64,000 bases of DNA. Origin: Schauerella fraxinea (GTDB lineage: Bacteria; Pseudomonadota; Gammaproteobacteria; Burkholderiales; Burkholderiaceae_B). The notes under the pieces are model-generated. The model saw nothing but the letters and a program-made list of their open reading frames with translations. It ran no database searches and was not told the DNA's origin. The stretch is taken from assembly GCA_030849945.1 (NCBI GenBank), contig JAVDKK010000004.1, positions 186,001-250,000 of the forward strand. Reading direction: 5' to 3'. Position 1 is the stretch's first letter. Every line of letters begins with the position of its first letter. Made by a program: the position numbers and the translations under genes. Shown one piece after another: positions 1 through 9,050 of the stretch.

Positions 1-508
1 TTTCATCCTGTTCAGCTCGATCGTGTTTCCGCCGCAGATCATCTTGATCTCGCTCTTCCAGGTGCTGGTGGAATACGACCTCTACAACTCGCGCCTGGGG
101 TTGATGATCGTGTATGTGAGCCTGCAATTGCCGCTCACGGTCTATCTGCTCGAAAGCTTTTTTGCCCGCATTCCTCAGGATCTTTTTGATGCGGCCAAGA
201 TGGACGGGTATTCCGACTTCGAGATTTTCTGGCGCATCGTGGTGCCCGTGGGCATGCCCGCGATTGCCACCACCGTGATCCTGAACTTCATCCAGCTCTG
301 GAACGAGTTTCTGTTTGCGGTGGTGCTGCTCAGCGACCAGGACTCGCGCACCTTGCCCCTGGGTATACGCGCCTACATGGGCGACTACTTTCAAGACATC
401 GGCATGATCGCCACCGGCATGATGATCGCCGTGATCCCCGTCGTCATCCTCTACGCGTTCTTCTCGGAAAAACTGATCCAGGGCATGACGGCAGGCGCCG
501 TCAAGTAA
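1..508 (+). CDS. Carbohydrate ABC transporter permease, MalG type (5'-truncated)
   Basis: The C-terminal ~168 residues of an inner-membrane permease; the reading frame is open from the first bases of the window, so the true start lies upstream. The fragment shows alternating hydrophobic segments and the cytoplasmic EAA loop (FDAAKMDGYSDFEIFWRI), which docks on the ATPase in binding-protein-dependent sugar importers. It ends in the family-typical FSEKLIQGMTAGAVK. The ATPase gene follows after 41 bp, then a sugar-type dehydrogenase and a GntR regulator, so this is the end of a catabolic sugar or polyol uptake operon. The substrate cannot be read from the sequence. Confidence 0.9.
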   Translation, partial: FILFSSIVFPPQIILISLFQVLVEYDLYNSRLGLMIVYVSLQLPLTVYLLESFFARIPQDLFDAAKMDGYSDFEIFWRIVVPVGMPAIATTVILNFIQLWNEFLFAVVLLSDQDSRTLPLGIRAYMGDYFQDIGMIATGMMIAVIPVVILYAFFSEKLIQGMTAGAVK

Positions 509-549
509 GCCGTTCACGTTTTTCTTGCCTCATTTACAGGAGCATCCTC

Positions 550-1671
550 TTGGCTGCGGTTCACCTAGAAAATATCTACAAGCGCTACAAAGGCACGGCC
601 CAAGCGGCCGTCGAGGATGTGTCGCTGTCGGTCAAGGACGGCGAATTCATGGTGCTGCTCGGGCCCTCGGGCTGCGGCAAATCGACCACCTTGCGCATGA
701 TTGCGGGGCTCGAGTCCATCAGCGAAGGCACGCTTGCCATCGGCGAGCGCAAGGTCAACGATGTGCCCGCCAAGGATCGCGATATCTCGATGGTGTTTCA
801 GTCGTATGCGCTTTACCCGCACATGAGCGTGGCCGACAACCTGGCGTTCGGGCTCAAGCGGCGCAAGGTCGCCCCCGCCGAAATCGCATCGCGTGTGAAC
901 GCCGCGGCAGCCGTGCTGGGCCTGACGGAACTGCTGGCGCGCAAGCCTGCGGCCTTGTCGGGCGGTCAACGCCAACGCGTGGCGCTGGGGCGTGCGATCG
1001 TGCGCGAGCCCAAGGCGTTTCTCTTCGACGAGCCGCTATCGAACCTCGATGCGTCGTTGCGCGTACGCACGCGCAACGAACTGGTTCGCCTGCACAAGCA
1101 ACTCGACGCCACGATCATCTATGTGACGCACGATCAGGTCGAAGCGATGACCATGGGCCAGCGCATCTGCGTGATGAATAAGGGACGCGTGGCGCAGATC
1201 GGCAAGCCGTTGGACGTCTATCGTCAGCCTGCCGACGCCTTCGTCGCACGCTTTCTGGGCAATCCGCCGATGAACGTACTGAAGGCACGGCTTGACACCG
1301 ATCAAGGCCAGCCGGCCGCGCGCCTGGCGGGCGCCGCGATCTCGCTGGCACGCTGGAATCGGCAGGTGGGGGCCGGTTTGCCACGGGATGGCGATGTGCT
1401 GATCGGTATGCGGCCGGAAGAGATTTCGGTCGAACCGGCGATCGAAGGCGCCAACAGCCTGCGCGGTGTGGTGTCCGGCGTCGAGCCCCTGGGCGCAGAG
1501 ACGCTGGTGCTGGTCGACCTCGATGACGGTGCGGGCGAAATTACCGCGCGCGTGCATCGCGACATCACGGCCAGCCTGGGCGACCGGATTGGTCTGCGGG
1601 TGGCGGAATCCGCCATTTACCTCTTCGATGCGAAGACCGAAAAAGCCATTCCCCACGACGGTCTGCAATGA
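550..1671 (+). CDS. Sugar ABC transporter ATP-binding protein, UgpC/MalK/MsmK type
   Basis: A 373-residue cytoplasmic ATPase that would power the permease encoded just upstream. Walker A GPSGCGKST lies at residues 38-46, the signature LSGGQ at 136-140, Walker B FLFDE at 157-161 and the switch histidine at 194 (YVTHDQ). The C-terminal ~135 residues form the TOBE/MalK-type regulatory region. The start is a TTG preceded by an AGGAG about 8 bp upstream; no ATG lies nearby in frame. It overlaps the following dehydrogenase gene by 4 bp (ATGA), which indicates translational coupling. The ATPase family is shared by many sugar and glycerol-phosphate importers, so the substrate is open. Confidence 0.92.
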   Translation: MAAVHLENIYKRYKGTAQAAVEDVSLSVKDGEFMVLLGPSGCGKSTTLRMIAGLESISEGTLAIGERKVNDVPAKDRDISMVFQSYALYPHMSVADNLAFGLKRRKVAPAEIASRVNAAAAVLGLTELLARKPAALSGGQRQRVALGRAIVREPKAFLFDEPLSNLDASLRVRTRNELVRLHKQLDATIIYVTHDQVEAMTMGQRICVMNKGRVAQIGKPLDVYRQPADAFVARFLGNPPMNVLKARLDTDQGQPAARLAGAAISLARWNRQVGAGLPRDGDVLIGMRPEEISVEPAIEGANSLRGVVSGVEPLGAETLVLVDLDDGAGEITARVHRDITASLGDRIGLRVAESAIYLFDAKTEKAIPHDGLQ

Positions 1672-2693
1672 GCGATCCGGCGAACAAACCGCGGTTGCGC
1701 GTTGGACTGGTGGGTGCGGGATGGGTCACCCAACATCATCTGGCGGGATGGCAGGCGATTGCGGACCGGGCGGAGGTGGTCGCCATTGCCGATCCGGATC
1801 TCGCGCAAGCGCAGCGACGGGCCGAGGCGTTCAACATCCCGCATGTATTTGCCTCCGCTGAAGCGATGTTTGACGACATCGCACTGGATGCCGTCGACAT
1901 CGCCTCCCCGCGCGAAACGCATGCGCCGCTCGTTCGCCTGGCCGCGGCGCGTGGCGTTGCGGTGATGTGTCAGAAACCGCTGGCACCCACCTATGACGAG
2001 GCCGTGCGGGTCGTCGCCGATGTGGCGGGCCAGACACGATTGATGGTGCATGAGAACTGGCGCTTTCGGCAGTATTACCGCGACCTGGGCGCGTGGTTGG
2101 CCGCAGGCCGAATCGGCCGTGTGCTGCAGGCCCAGATGACGCTTTACACGTCGGGCCTCATCCCCGATGACAAGGGCCTGCTGCCGGCCCTGGAGCGTCA
2201 GCCGTTCATCGGCACCCTCGACCGCGCGCTGGTCATGGAAATCCTGATTCACCACATCGACACCCTGCGCTACTTGCTGGGCGATCTCACCCTTCAGTAC
2301 GCCCGCTTGGGCCACGCCAGCGCTGCGATGCGCGGTGAAGATCGCGCCGCGATCTGCTTCGAAACGACACAAGGTGCACCCGTGCTGTTGATGGCGAACT
2401 TGCGCGTGCATGGGCGGGCCCCGGCCCAATCCGATCGCCTCACGCTCATCGGTGAACACGGCACGATCGAGCTCGAAGGCATGACGTTGCGCTGCCTGGG
2501 CGAGCAGCCCGCCACGCTACAATACGACGCGTCCACGACCTATCTTGGATCTTATGCAGCGGCGATCGCGCATTTCGTCGATGCCCTCGATCGCGGCACA
2601 CCCTTCGAAACCCACCCCGAAGACAACCTTCAAACGCTTTCGTTGGTCGAAGCCATTTACGCACGTGGGAGCAGTGCAACGGAACATTCATGA
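1668..2693 (+). CDS. Gfo/Idh/MocA family NAD(P)-dependent oxidoreductase
   Basis: 341 residues. The N-terminal Rossmann fold begins with GLVGAGWVTQHH near residue 13; the C-terminal half is the alpha/beta substrate domain. The usual EKP cofactor/catalytic motif appears as CQKP (MCQKPLAP), keeping Lys-Pro but replacing Glu with Gln. A family-like HHIDTLRYLLGD stretch follows in the catalytic domain. Such enzymes oxidise sugars, inositols or sugar acids. It is translationally coupled to the ABC ATPase upstream (ATGA overlap) and overlaps the GntR gene downstream by 4 bp, so it probably acts on the imported compound. The exact substrate is unknown. Confidence 0.88.
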   Translation: MSDPANKPRLRVGLVGAGWVTQHHLAGWQAIADRAEVVAIADPDLAQAQRRAEAFNIPHVFASAEAMFDDIALDAVDIASPRETHAPLVRLAAARGVAVMCQKPLAPTYDEAVRVVADVAGQTRLMVHENWRFRQYYRDLGAWLAAGRIGRVLQAQMTLYTSGLIPDDKGLLPALERQPFIGTLDRALVMEILIHHIDTLRYLLGDLTLQYARLGHASAAMRGEDRAAICFETTQGAPVLLMANLRVHGRAPAQSDRLTLIGEHGTIELEGMTLRCLGEQPATLQYDASTTYLGSYAAAIAHFVDALDRGTPFETHPEDNLQTLSLVEAIYARGSSATEHS

Positions 2694-3373
2694 CAGAGCG
2701 GGCGTTGATCGATCAGGCAGATGAGGCAACCGCGCTGGACGTGGCCGACATTGCCAAGACCTTGGGCGAAGACATCATTTTCGGTCGTCTCGCGCCGGGT
2801 GAACGATTGACCGAAGACACCTTGATCGCCCGCTTTCGCGTCACGCGCCATTTCGTGCGCCAGGCCCTGGCCGATCTCGAACGCACGGGTATCGTGGTGC
2901 GGGAAAAGAACAAAGGCGTCGCGGTGCGATCGCTGACCCCGTCCGAAGTACGCCAGATCTACGAGGTGCGTGAACTGCTGCAGCGGCAAGCCGCGCTGCG
3001 CATCCCGCTGCCGGCGCCAACCGCCGTGATCGACGAACTCGAACGCCTGCACGCGCATTACGGTGCCTGCTTGCGCGCGCATGATTTCACCGGCGTGCAT
3101 GAAGCCAACGATGCGTTTCACCTCACCATGTTTGCCGCGTGCGGCAACCAGTATCTCGTGGCGTCAATCAAGCACTACATGTGGCTGACGTTGCCGGTTC
3201 GCGCCAAACGCACGGCAGACTACGCGCACGCCATCGCCTCCGAACGCGACCACTACATGATCATCCAACTGCTCAAGGGTACGGACAGTTGGGCGCTCGC
3301 GCAGTTGTGCGTGGATCACCTGCAGAGCGCGAAGATCGAGTATCTGAGCAAGATCAGCGGGCAGTACGACTGA
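2690..3373 (+). CDS. GntR family transcriptional regulator, FadR/FCD subfamily
   Basis: 227 residues. An N-terminal winged helix-turn-helix (about residues 15-80, including RVTRHFVRQALADLERTGIV) is followed by an all-helical FCD ligand-binding domain (about 90-215). FCD regulators usually repress a local operon and release DNA when they bind an organic or sugar acid. The start ATG overlaps the dehydrogenase stop, so it is the last gene of the ABC transporter operon and most likely controls it. The 3' end runs into a CTGA-rich repeat tract. Confidence 0.9.
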   Translation: MTERALIDQADEATALDVADIAKTLGEDIIFGRLAPGERLTEDTLIARFRVTRHFVRQALADLERTGIVVREKNKGVAVRSLTPSEVRQIYEVRELLQRQAALRIPLPAPTAVIDELERLHAHYGACLRAHDFTGVHEANDAFHLTMFAACGNQYLVASIKHYMWLTLPVRAKRTADYAHAIASERDHYMIIQLLKGTDSWALAQLCVDHLQSAKIEYLSKISGQYD

Positions 3374-3424
3374 GCGATTGCCGACTGAGCGACCGCTGGA
3401 TCACTTGAGTGAACGACCGACTGG

Positions 3425-3516
3425 CTGACTGACTGACTGACTGACTGACTGACTGGCTGACCGACTGGCTGACTGGCTGACCGACTGGCTGACTGGCTGA
3501 CCGACTGGCTGACTGA
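3425..3516. repeat. CTGA microsatellite grading into a 20-bp tandem repeat
   Basis: Seven perfect CTGA units (3425-3452) and one CTGG are followed by three 20-bp units of CTGACCGACTGGCTGACTGG (3457-3516; the third differs at the last base). The whole tract is built from CTGA/CTGG/CCGA tetramers. It sits between the ends of two convergent genes, outside any convincing coding frame. Tetranucleotide tracts like this commonly change length by replication slippage. Confidence 0.93.
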
Positions 3517-3570
3517 ATAGGTGCACCTGCACCTGCGCTGGGCTGGATGGACCTGCTATGGGCGCGCGAC

Positions 3571-3942
3571 CTACTCTGAGACACCCGGCAGCAACACCAT
3601 ATCCGCACCTTCGCCGCCGAAGAACAGCAGGTGATGCTCGAACCAGCGAAACTGCGCGTTGGGCATGCCTTCGACGAATTTCTCCGCGACGAGCTGGTCG
3701 CCGTTTGCGCGATACACCCGCACATAGCCGTCAAGGTAATACATCCAATCCGATCCCCCGCCCGGCATCGACATGCGGGGAACGAGATCCGAGAAGCCGT
3801 ACGTTCTCGAGAGCTGATAGTAATAGTGGTGGTTCGGGCTGTAATGCCTGCCCTCGTAGGGCAGACCGCGCAGGCTGAGGAAGGCGTAAACCAACGCCCC
3901 GGCAACCAGTACGATGCCCCACGTCTTTTTGGCGCGTGTCAT
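3571..3942 (-). CDS. Small membrane-anchored protein of unknown function
   Basis: 123 residues, not recognised. After a basic start (MTRAKKTWG) a single hydrophobic segment (about residues 9-24, IVLVAGALVYAFLSLRG) would anchor it in the inner membrane. The rest, rich in Tyr and Gly early on (HYSPNHHYYYQLSRTYG), would lie in the periplasm. The gene is monocistronic-looking, 105 bp downstream of the MFS gene end on the same strand, and faces the CTGA repeat at its 3' end. Codon use resembles its neighbours and no competing frame is better, so it is probably real, but function cannot be assigned. Confidence 0.6.
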   Translation of the reverse strand: MTRAKKTWGIVLVAGALVYAFLSLRGLPYEGRHYSPNHHYYYQLSRTYGFSDLVPRMSMPGGGSDWMYYLDGYVRVYRANGDQLVAEKFVEGMPNAQFRWFEHHLLFFGGEGADMVLLPGVSE

Positions 3943-4047
3943 GTCTTCGGCTTATGGCGATCGCGTGGCGATCTGCCGATCACTTGGGTCAATTGAAAAA
4001 GCCCCCTGCGTGCTGCGCATTTCGACTGCCCTGCCCGGCGCGCATGC

Positions 4048-5451
4048 CTATTGCCCCGCACGGCGCGCGTTGAGCGCGATCCACTGTGCGAGCAACGCCG
4101 CTGCCGCGAACGCGATCCCGGCGCCGATCCATGGGCCGCGCAGCATGCCCACATCGAGCATCAGGCCGAAAAGCATCGGGCCTACGGCCGCACCGACGTC
4201 CATGCCGCAGTACACGAGGCCGTAGACGGAGCCGACCGCCCCCTTGGGCGTGACCCGCCGGATCAGCATGTCGCGCGAGGGCGCAGCCACGCCGGAGCAA
4301 AAGCCCGCCACCATGATGACGGCCGCTGCCCAGCCGGCAGGCACACTGCCCGAGGCCAACAACACCAACGTGGCACCGGCCAACACCAGCGAAATCGCCA
4401 CGATGCGCTCGACGTGCGGCTGTGCAGAGACGAGAAACCCGCCCGCAATCATGCCCACGGCGGACGCCACCATATAGCCGGACAACGCGGAACTGGCGAG
4501 GATGGCCGTTACACCATACAGGTCGTGCAATAACGGAATCGTGTAGTTCTGCACTGACGAAAGGGCAATCGAGGTGCACGCGAAAAAGAGGAAAGCACCC
4601 CACAAGGCGGGCTTGGCCAACAGCGCACGCAGCGTTTCCATGGCGGTGGGCGTGGCCACGGCCGGCGCCGGCTCATCGACCGACGTGGGTGGCACGACCT
4701 GCGTGCCGGGCGTGGCGGCACGCAATGCCGCGTCGGCTTTAGCCGGCGATACGGCGGCGGCCCCCGATCCTGCAGCCCCCGGGGTCATGCCAGCAGCACC
4801 GCCAGTGGCATGATTGCCGGCCTTGCGCGCGGTGCCAGGCGACGTCAACAACCCGCGCGCGATAACGGTCAACCCCAACACGGCAACCACCAGCACCGCC
4901 ACCCCAAAGGCGGCTACCCGCCAGCCCCACAACGTGGTGAGCGTGGCGATGAAGAGCGGGGCCAACGCCCAGCCTAGGCTGCCGGTAAGCCCGTGCGCGC
5001 TGAAGGCATGGCCCAAGCGGCGGCTGCTGATGCGATGGTTGATGAGCGAATAGTCGACCGGATGGAAGACCGAATTGCCGACGCCCCCCACGCAAGCGGC
5101 CAGCAGCAGCATGCCGTAGCCCGTGGCGGTGCCGATCAACACGGCCGCGACGACGAAGCACGACAAGCCGAACCACAACACCGGGCGGGCCCCGATGCGG
5201 TCGACCACAAAACCGGAAGAAGCCTGCCCCAGGCCCGACACCACATAAAAAGCCGACACGAGCAGGCCCAGGCGCGCGAAGTCCAGGTCGAACGCCTGTG
5301 CCAGGGGCACATACAACGAGGGGATGACGAGCTGGAAAAAGTGCGAGGCCGCGTGGGCGATGCCGATGACCGCGATGGTCAGCCAGTCCTGCCGCCGCAG
5401 TTGCGGCGTATCCGACGTGTCGCCGGCCCAAGAGGCTGGCGTGGCGCTCAC
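4048..5451 (-). CDS. Major facilitator superfamily transporter (FSR/YfcJ-like)
   Basis: 467 residues with about 12 hydrophobic segments. The start is taken as the GTG at 5451, which overlaps the pgsA stop codon (GTGA); this gives an N-terminus SATPASWAGDTSD just before the first membrane segment. An upstream in-frame extension would only be an out-of-frame copy of pgsA. Between the two six-helix halves lies an unusually long Ala/Pro/Gly/Thr-rich loop of roughly 80 residues (for example TPGAAGSGAAAVSPAKADAA). The protein resembles drug/metabolite efflux MFS members; the substrate is unknown. Translational coupling to pgsA suggests co-expression rather than shared function. Confidence 0.85.
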   Translation of the reverse strand: MSATPASWAGDTSDTPQLRRQDWLTIAVIGIAHAASHFFQLVIPSLYVPLAQAFDLDFARLGLLVSAFYVVSGLGQASSGFVVDRIGARPVLWFGLSCFVVAAVLIGTATGYGMLLLAACVGGVGNSVFHPVDYSLINHRISSRRLGHAFSAHGLTGSLGWALAPLFIATLTTLWGWRVAAFGVAVLVVAVLGLTVIARGLLTSPGTARKAGNHATGGAAGMTPGAAGSGAAAVSPAKADAALRAATPGTQVVPPTSVDEPAPAVATPTAMETLRALLAKPALWGAFLFFACTSIALSSVQNYTIPLLHDLYGVTAILASSALSGYMVASAVGMIAGGFLVSAQPHVERIVAISLVLAGATLVLLASGSVPAGWAAAVIMVAGFCSGVAAPSRDMLIRRVTPKGAVGSVYGLVYCGMDVGAAVGPMLFGLMLDVGMLRGPWIGAGIAFAAAALLAQWIALNARRAGQ

Positions 5452-6020
5452 TGCGATTTTTCCCGGATGGCGGGCCAGGCCCGCTGCAGGTAGTAGCACA
5501 TCGACCACACCGTGAGGATGGCGGCGATGACGATCAACACCATGCCGACGATGTGGGCGCTGACGCCATACACCGGACGGTAATAGAGCAGGCAGGGAAT
5601 CGCGATCATCTGCGCGGCCGTCTTGAACTTGCCCAGACGATGCACAGCCACGCTGGCGCTGGCGCCGATCTGCGCCATCCATTCGCGCAAGGCGGAGATC
5701 GTGATTTCGCGGCCGATGATGATGAGCGCGATGAAGTCGTCGACGCGGCCGAGGTCGAGCAGCACGAGAAGCGCCGCGCATACCATCAACTTGTCGGCCA
5801 CCGGATCGAGGAACGCACCGAATGCAGACGTCTGGTTCCAACGGCGGGCGAGCCACCCATCGAACCAGTCGGTGAGCGCGGCGACCACGAATGCGCAGGC
5901 GGCGAGCGTGTCGCGTACCGGCACTGACATCCAGGTGTCGGGCAGATAGAACAACCCGACCACCATAGGAATCATGGCGATGCGCAGCCAGGTCAGAATG
6001 ATGGGTACGTTTAAAGGCAT
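5448..6020 (-). CDS. pgsA: CDP-diacylglycerol--glycerol-3-phosphate 3-phosphatidyltransferase
   Basis: 190-residue integral membrane enzyme of phosphatidylglycerol synthesis; it joins glycerol-3-phosphate to CDP-diacylglycerol. The complete CDP-alcohol phosphotransferase motif is present: D51, D54-G55, A58-R59, G68, D72, D76, with the standard spacing. Length matches the family. It lies 44 bp downstream of uvrC on the same strand, a pairing common in proteobacteria, and its stop codon overlaps the GTG start of the MFS gene. Confidence 0.96.
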   Translation of the reverse strand: MPLNVPIILTWLRIAMIPMVVGLFYLPDTWMSVPVRDTLAACAFVVAALTDWFDGWLARRWNQTSAFGAFLDPVADKLMVCAALLVLLDLGRVDDFIALIIIGREITISALREWMAQIGASASVAVHRLGKFKTAAQMIAIPCLLYYRPVYGVSAHIVGMVLIVIAAILTVWSMCYYLQRAWPAIREKSQ

Positions 6021-6064
6021 GGTGGGCGTATGCTACATCAGTTGCTCGGGTTTACCCGAGCGAA

Positions 6065-7891
6065 TTAGCCGCGCAGCGACTCATAAATCCGTTCGGCCAA
6101 CTCTTGCGAGATGCCGTCCACGGACGCCAGTTCTTGAATACTGGCGCGCGACACGCCCGAAAAACCACCAAAACGCGTGAGTAATCGTTGGCGGCGCCGC
6201 GCGCCGATGCCTTCGATTTCCTCCAGCCGCGACACGTTTCGCGTTTTGGCGCGCTTGGCCCGCATGCCGGTAATGGCAAAACGGTGGGCCTCATCGCGGA
6301 TCTGCGCAATCAGCATCAGGGCCGCCGAACCGGGCCCCAACGCGACCGCCGGCCGCTCGTCGGCAAAGATCAGCGTTTCCAGGCCGACCTTGCGGCCCTC
6401 CCCTTTGGCCACGCCCACGAGCACGTGGATGTCCAGACCCAACTCGGTAAACACCTGTCGCGCCACTTCGACCTGGCCCTTGCCGCCGTCGATGAGCACG
6501 AGTCCGGGCAACTGCGCCTCGCCATCGGCCACTTTTGCAAAACGGCGATTGAGTACTTGGCGCATGGCGGCGTAATCGTCGCCCGGGGTAATGCCGCCAA
6601 TGTTGTATCGCCGATACAGCGAGGGCTGCATGTCGTGATGTTCGAACACCACACAGGAGGCCTGCGTGGCTTCGCCGGCGGTATGGCTGATGTCGAAACA
6701 CTCGATCCGCAAGGCATCGAGCGCGGTTTCGTCGGTATCCATATCGAGCGCTTCGGCCAGTGTGAGCGTGCGGGCAGCCCGGGCCCCCGATTCCGTCAAC
6801 GCACGCGCCAAGGCCATTTCGGCATTGCGCTGTGCCTGCTCGAGCCACGAGCGGCGCGTGCCCTGCGGCCGCGAGAGAAAGCGCACTTTGGTGTTGCCTT
6901 CTTCGGCAAGCAGCTCGATCAGGGCCGGGTCGGGCAACGCGGTGTTGCTCACGATCACGGCGGGCAAGGCCCCACCGGCGTAATGCTGACCCACGAAGGC
7001 TTCCAGGATGTCTTCGGCCGATTCGGCCTCGGCATGGCTGGGGAAGAAAGGTTTGTCGCCGAGGTGCCGCCCACCGCGCACCATGGCCAGATTGACGCAC
7101 ACGCGTCCGCCCGCCATTGCGATGGCAATCACGTCGGTGTCGCCCCCTGCGGTGTCTTCCATCGTTTGCTGATGCAACACGCGCGACAACGCGCCCATCT
7201 GATCGCGCAGCGCCGCTGCGCGTTCGAATTCGAACACTTCGGCCGCCTTCATCATGCGCGTTTCGATTTCGCCCAGCACTTCCTTGGCTTGACCGTTCAG
7301 AAAGCGCGAGGCCCGTTGCACGTCGTTCGAATAATCCTCGGCCGAGATATTGCCCACACACGGCGCCGAGCAGCGGCCGATCTGATGCAGCAAACAGGGC
7401 CGGGACCGATTGGCGAAGACCGAATCCTCACAGGTACGCAGCAGAAATACCTTCTGCAGAATCTGGATGGTTTCGCGCACCGCCCACGCATTGGGAAACG
7501 GCCCGAAAAACTCGCCGCGCTTGTTGGTGCCGCCCCGGTAATACGCAATCCGCGGCCACTGATGCCCCGTCACCCACAGGTAGGGGTAAGACTTGTCGTC
7601 GCGAAAAAGGATGTTGTAGCGCGGTCGCAGGCGCTTGATCAGGTTGCTTTCGAGCAGCAACGCCTCGGCTTCGGACCGCGTAACGGTGACCTCGACCCGA
7701 TCGACGCGCGACACCATCTGGGCGATCCGCGGACTGGCCAGGTTCTTCTGAAAGTACGACGACACGCGCTTTTTGAGATCGCGCGCCTTGCCGACGTACA
7801 TCACCTCGCCGGCATCGTCCAGGTGTCGGTAAACACCCGGCAGATGCGGCAGATCAGACAGAAATGATTTGAGATTGAAGGTGTCGGGCAT
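6065..7891 (-). CDS. uvrC: Excinuclease ABC subunit C
   Basis: 608 residues, the normal UvrC length. It makes the dual incision in nucleotide excision repair. Domains in order: N-terminal GIY-YIG nuclease (GVY...MYVGKARDLKKR, about residues 14-40), a Cys-bearing region (RPCLLHQIGRCSAPCVG), the UVR domain that contacts UvrB, the RNase-H-like second nuclease (LVLIDGGKGQ), and a C-terminal helix-hairpin-helix pair (IEGIGARRRQRLL). The start is the ATG at 7891 (MPDTFNLK). The open frame extends upstream, but that part is a shadow of nagZ. The first 38 bp overlap the end of nagZ. Confidence 0.97.
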   Translation of the reverse strand: MPDTFNLKSFLSDLPHLPGVYRHLDDAGEVMYVGKARDLKKRVSSYFQKNLASPRIAQMVSRVDRVEVTVTRSEAEALLLESNLIKRLRPRYNILFRDDKSYPYLWVTGHQWPRIAYYRGGTNKRGEFFGPFPNAWAVRETIQILQKVFLLRTCEDSVFANRSRPCLLHQIGRCSAPCVGNISAEDYSNDVQRASRFLNGQAKEVLGEIETRMMKAAEVFEFERAAALRDQMGALSRVLHQQTMEDTAGGDTDVIAIAMAGGRVCVNLAMVRGGRHLGDKPFFPSHAEAESAEDILEAFVGQHYAGGALPAVIVSNTALPDPALIELLAEEGNTKVRFLSRPQGTRRSWLEQAQRNAEMALARALTESGARAARTLTLAEALDMDTDETALDALRIECFDISHTAGEATQASCVVFEHHDMQPSLYRRYNIGGITPGDDYAAMRQVLNRRFAKVADGEAQLPGLVLIDGGKGQVEVARQVFTELGLDIHVLVGVAKGEGRKVGLETLIFADERPAVALGPGSAALMLIAQIRDEAHRFAITGMRAKRAKTRNVSRLEEIEGIGARRRQRLLTRFGGFSGVSRASIQELASVDGISQELAERIYESLRG

Positions 7892-8912
7892 GCTGGTAAT
7901 ACGGATCGCTTTGCAGGGCATCCCAGGACAACGCCTGAGTTTGCGGCATGAGCCGGCGCAGGCGAGCCACCGAATCGGGCTGGAGGGGTCGCGTGAAGCG
8001 AGAGAGCAAGTCGTCTGCCCAATCGGGATGATTGCACACCAACGCCATGTCGCAACCGGCGTCGAGCGCCGCCTCGACGCGGGCAAGAATGTCGCCGGCG
8101 ACCGAGGCCGCAGCCATCGTCAAGTCATCCGAAAACACCATGCCATCGTAGCCCAGGCGCCCGCGCAGGATCTCGCGCACCCAGATCGGCGAAAAACCGG
8201 CGGGACGATCGTCCACTTCCGGATAGATGACGTGCGCCGGCATCACCGCCGGCAATATCAGGTCGCCCAGCCAGGTATAGGGCGCGGCGTCGTCGGCCAG
8301 GATCGTATCCAAGCTGCGCGTATCGACCGGAAACGCCACATGCGAATCGGCCTCGGCGTAGCCGTGCCCGGGAAAATGCTTGCCACATGCGCCCATGCCG
8401 GCCAACGCCAGCCCTTGCAGGACGGCCCGCGCCAACATCGCCACCACGCGCGGATCGCGGTGAAAGGCGCGCGTGCCCACCACCTTGCTCACGCCGTAAT
8501 CGAGATCGAGCACCGGCGTAAAGCTGAAATCGACCCCGCAGGCGCGCAGCTCGGCGGCGAGCACATAACCGGCAGCGGTGGCCTGCTGCATCGCCAGCAA
8601 GGGATCGCCGTCCCACACCCGGCCCAAGCCGGCCATGGGCGGCACGGCGGTAAACCCGTCGGTGCGAAAACGCTGCACGCGTCCGCCCTCGTGATCGACG
8701 GCGATGAGCAACGGCTCGCTGCGCGCGGCATGGATGGCTGCCGTCAACGCCACCAATTGGGCCCGATCGGTGAAATTGCGGGCAAAGAGAATCACGCCGC
8801 CCACCGCCGGCTGGCGCAGGCGCGCGATCTCGCGCGGGGTAAGCGTGGTGCCCGCCACATCGACCATGATGGGGCCGGGGGGCAAAGCGGTCAGTACATC
8901 AGCTTGAGACAT
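7854..8912 (-). CDS. nagZ: Beta-N-acetylhexosaminidase (glycoside hydrolase family 3)
   Basis: 352 residues. A cytoplasmic enzyme that removes N-acetylglucosamine from anhydro-muropeptides during peptidoglycan recycling. The NagZ signature KHFPGHG is at residues 178-184, followed by D189-S-H191, the Asp-His dyad that acts as general acid/base. The nucleophile region is seen in VFSDDLTMAAAS. Length and one-domain architecture match Gram-negative NagZ. It lies between acpS and uvrC and overlaps the uvrC start. Confidence 0.95.
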   Translation of the reverse strand: MSQADVLTALPPGPIMVDVAGTTLTPREIARLRQPAVGGVILFARNFTDRAQLVALTAAIHAARSEPLLIAVDHEGGRVQRFRTDGFTAVPPMAGLGRVWDGDPLLAMQQATAAGYVLAAELRACGVDFSFTPVLDLDYGVSKVVGTRAFHRDPRVVAMLARAVLQGLALAGMGACGKHFPGHGYAEADSHVAFPVDTRSLDTILADDAAPYTWLGDLILPAVMPAHVIYPEVDDRPAGFSPIWVREILRGRLGYDGMVFSDDLTMAAASVAGDILARVEAALDAGCDMALVCNHPDWADDLLSRFTRPLQPDSVARLRRLMPQTQALSWDALQSDPYYQHARHLQSQIISV

Positions 8913-9050
8913 AACGGGAGGATATCAAGACGGGAAACCGATACGGGCCACCGATACAGCCCGCCGATATCGGCAACCAATAAAGGCAACCGATGCAGGC
9001 AACCGATTCGGGCAGCGCTGAAACAGCGTCGGAAAAAAGTGTTTGGGCAA

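Noticed and set aside
3354..3905. Minus-strand ORF with SQSVSQSVSQ-type repeat.
   Set aside because: Translation of the CTGA tract plus a shadow of the 3571-3942 gene; a shadow frame, not a gene.
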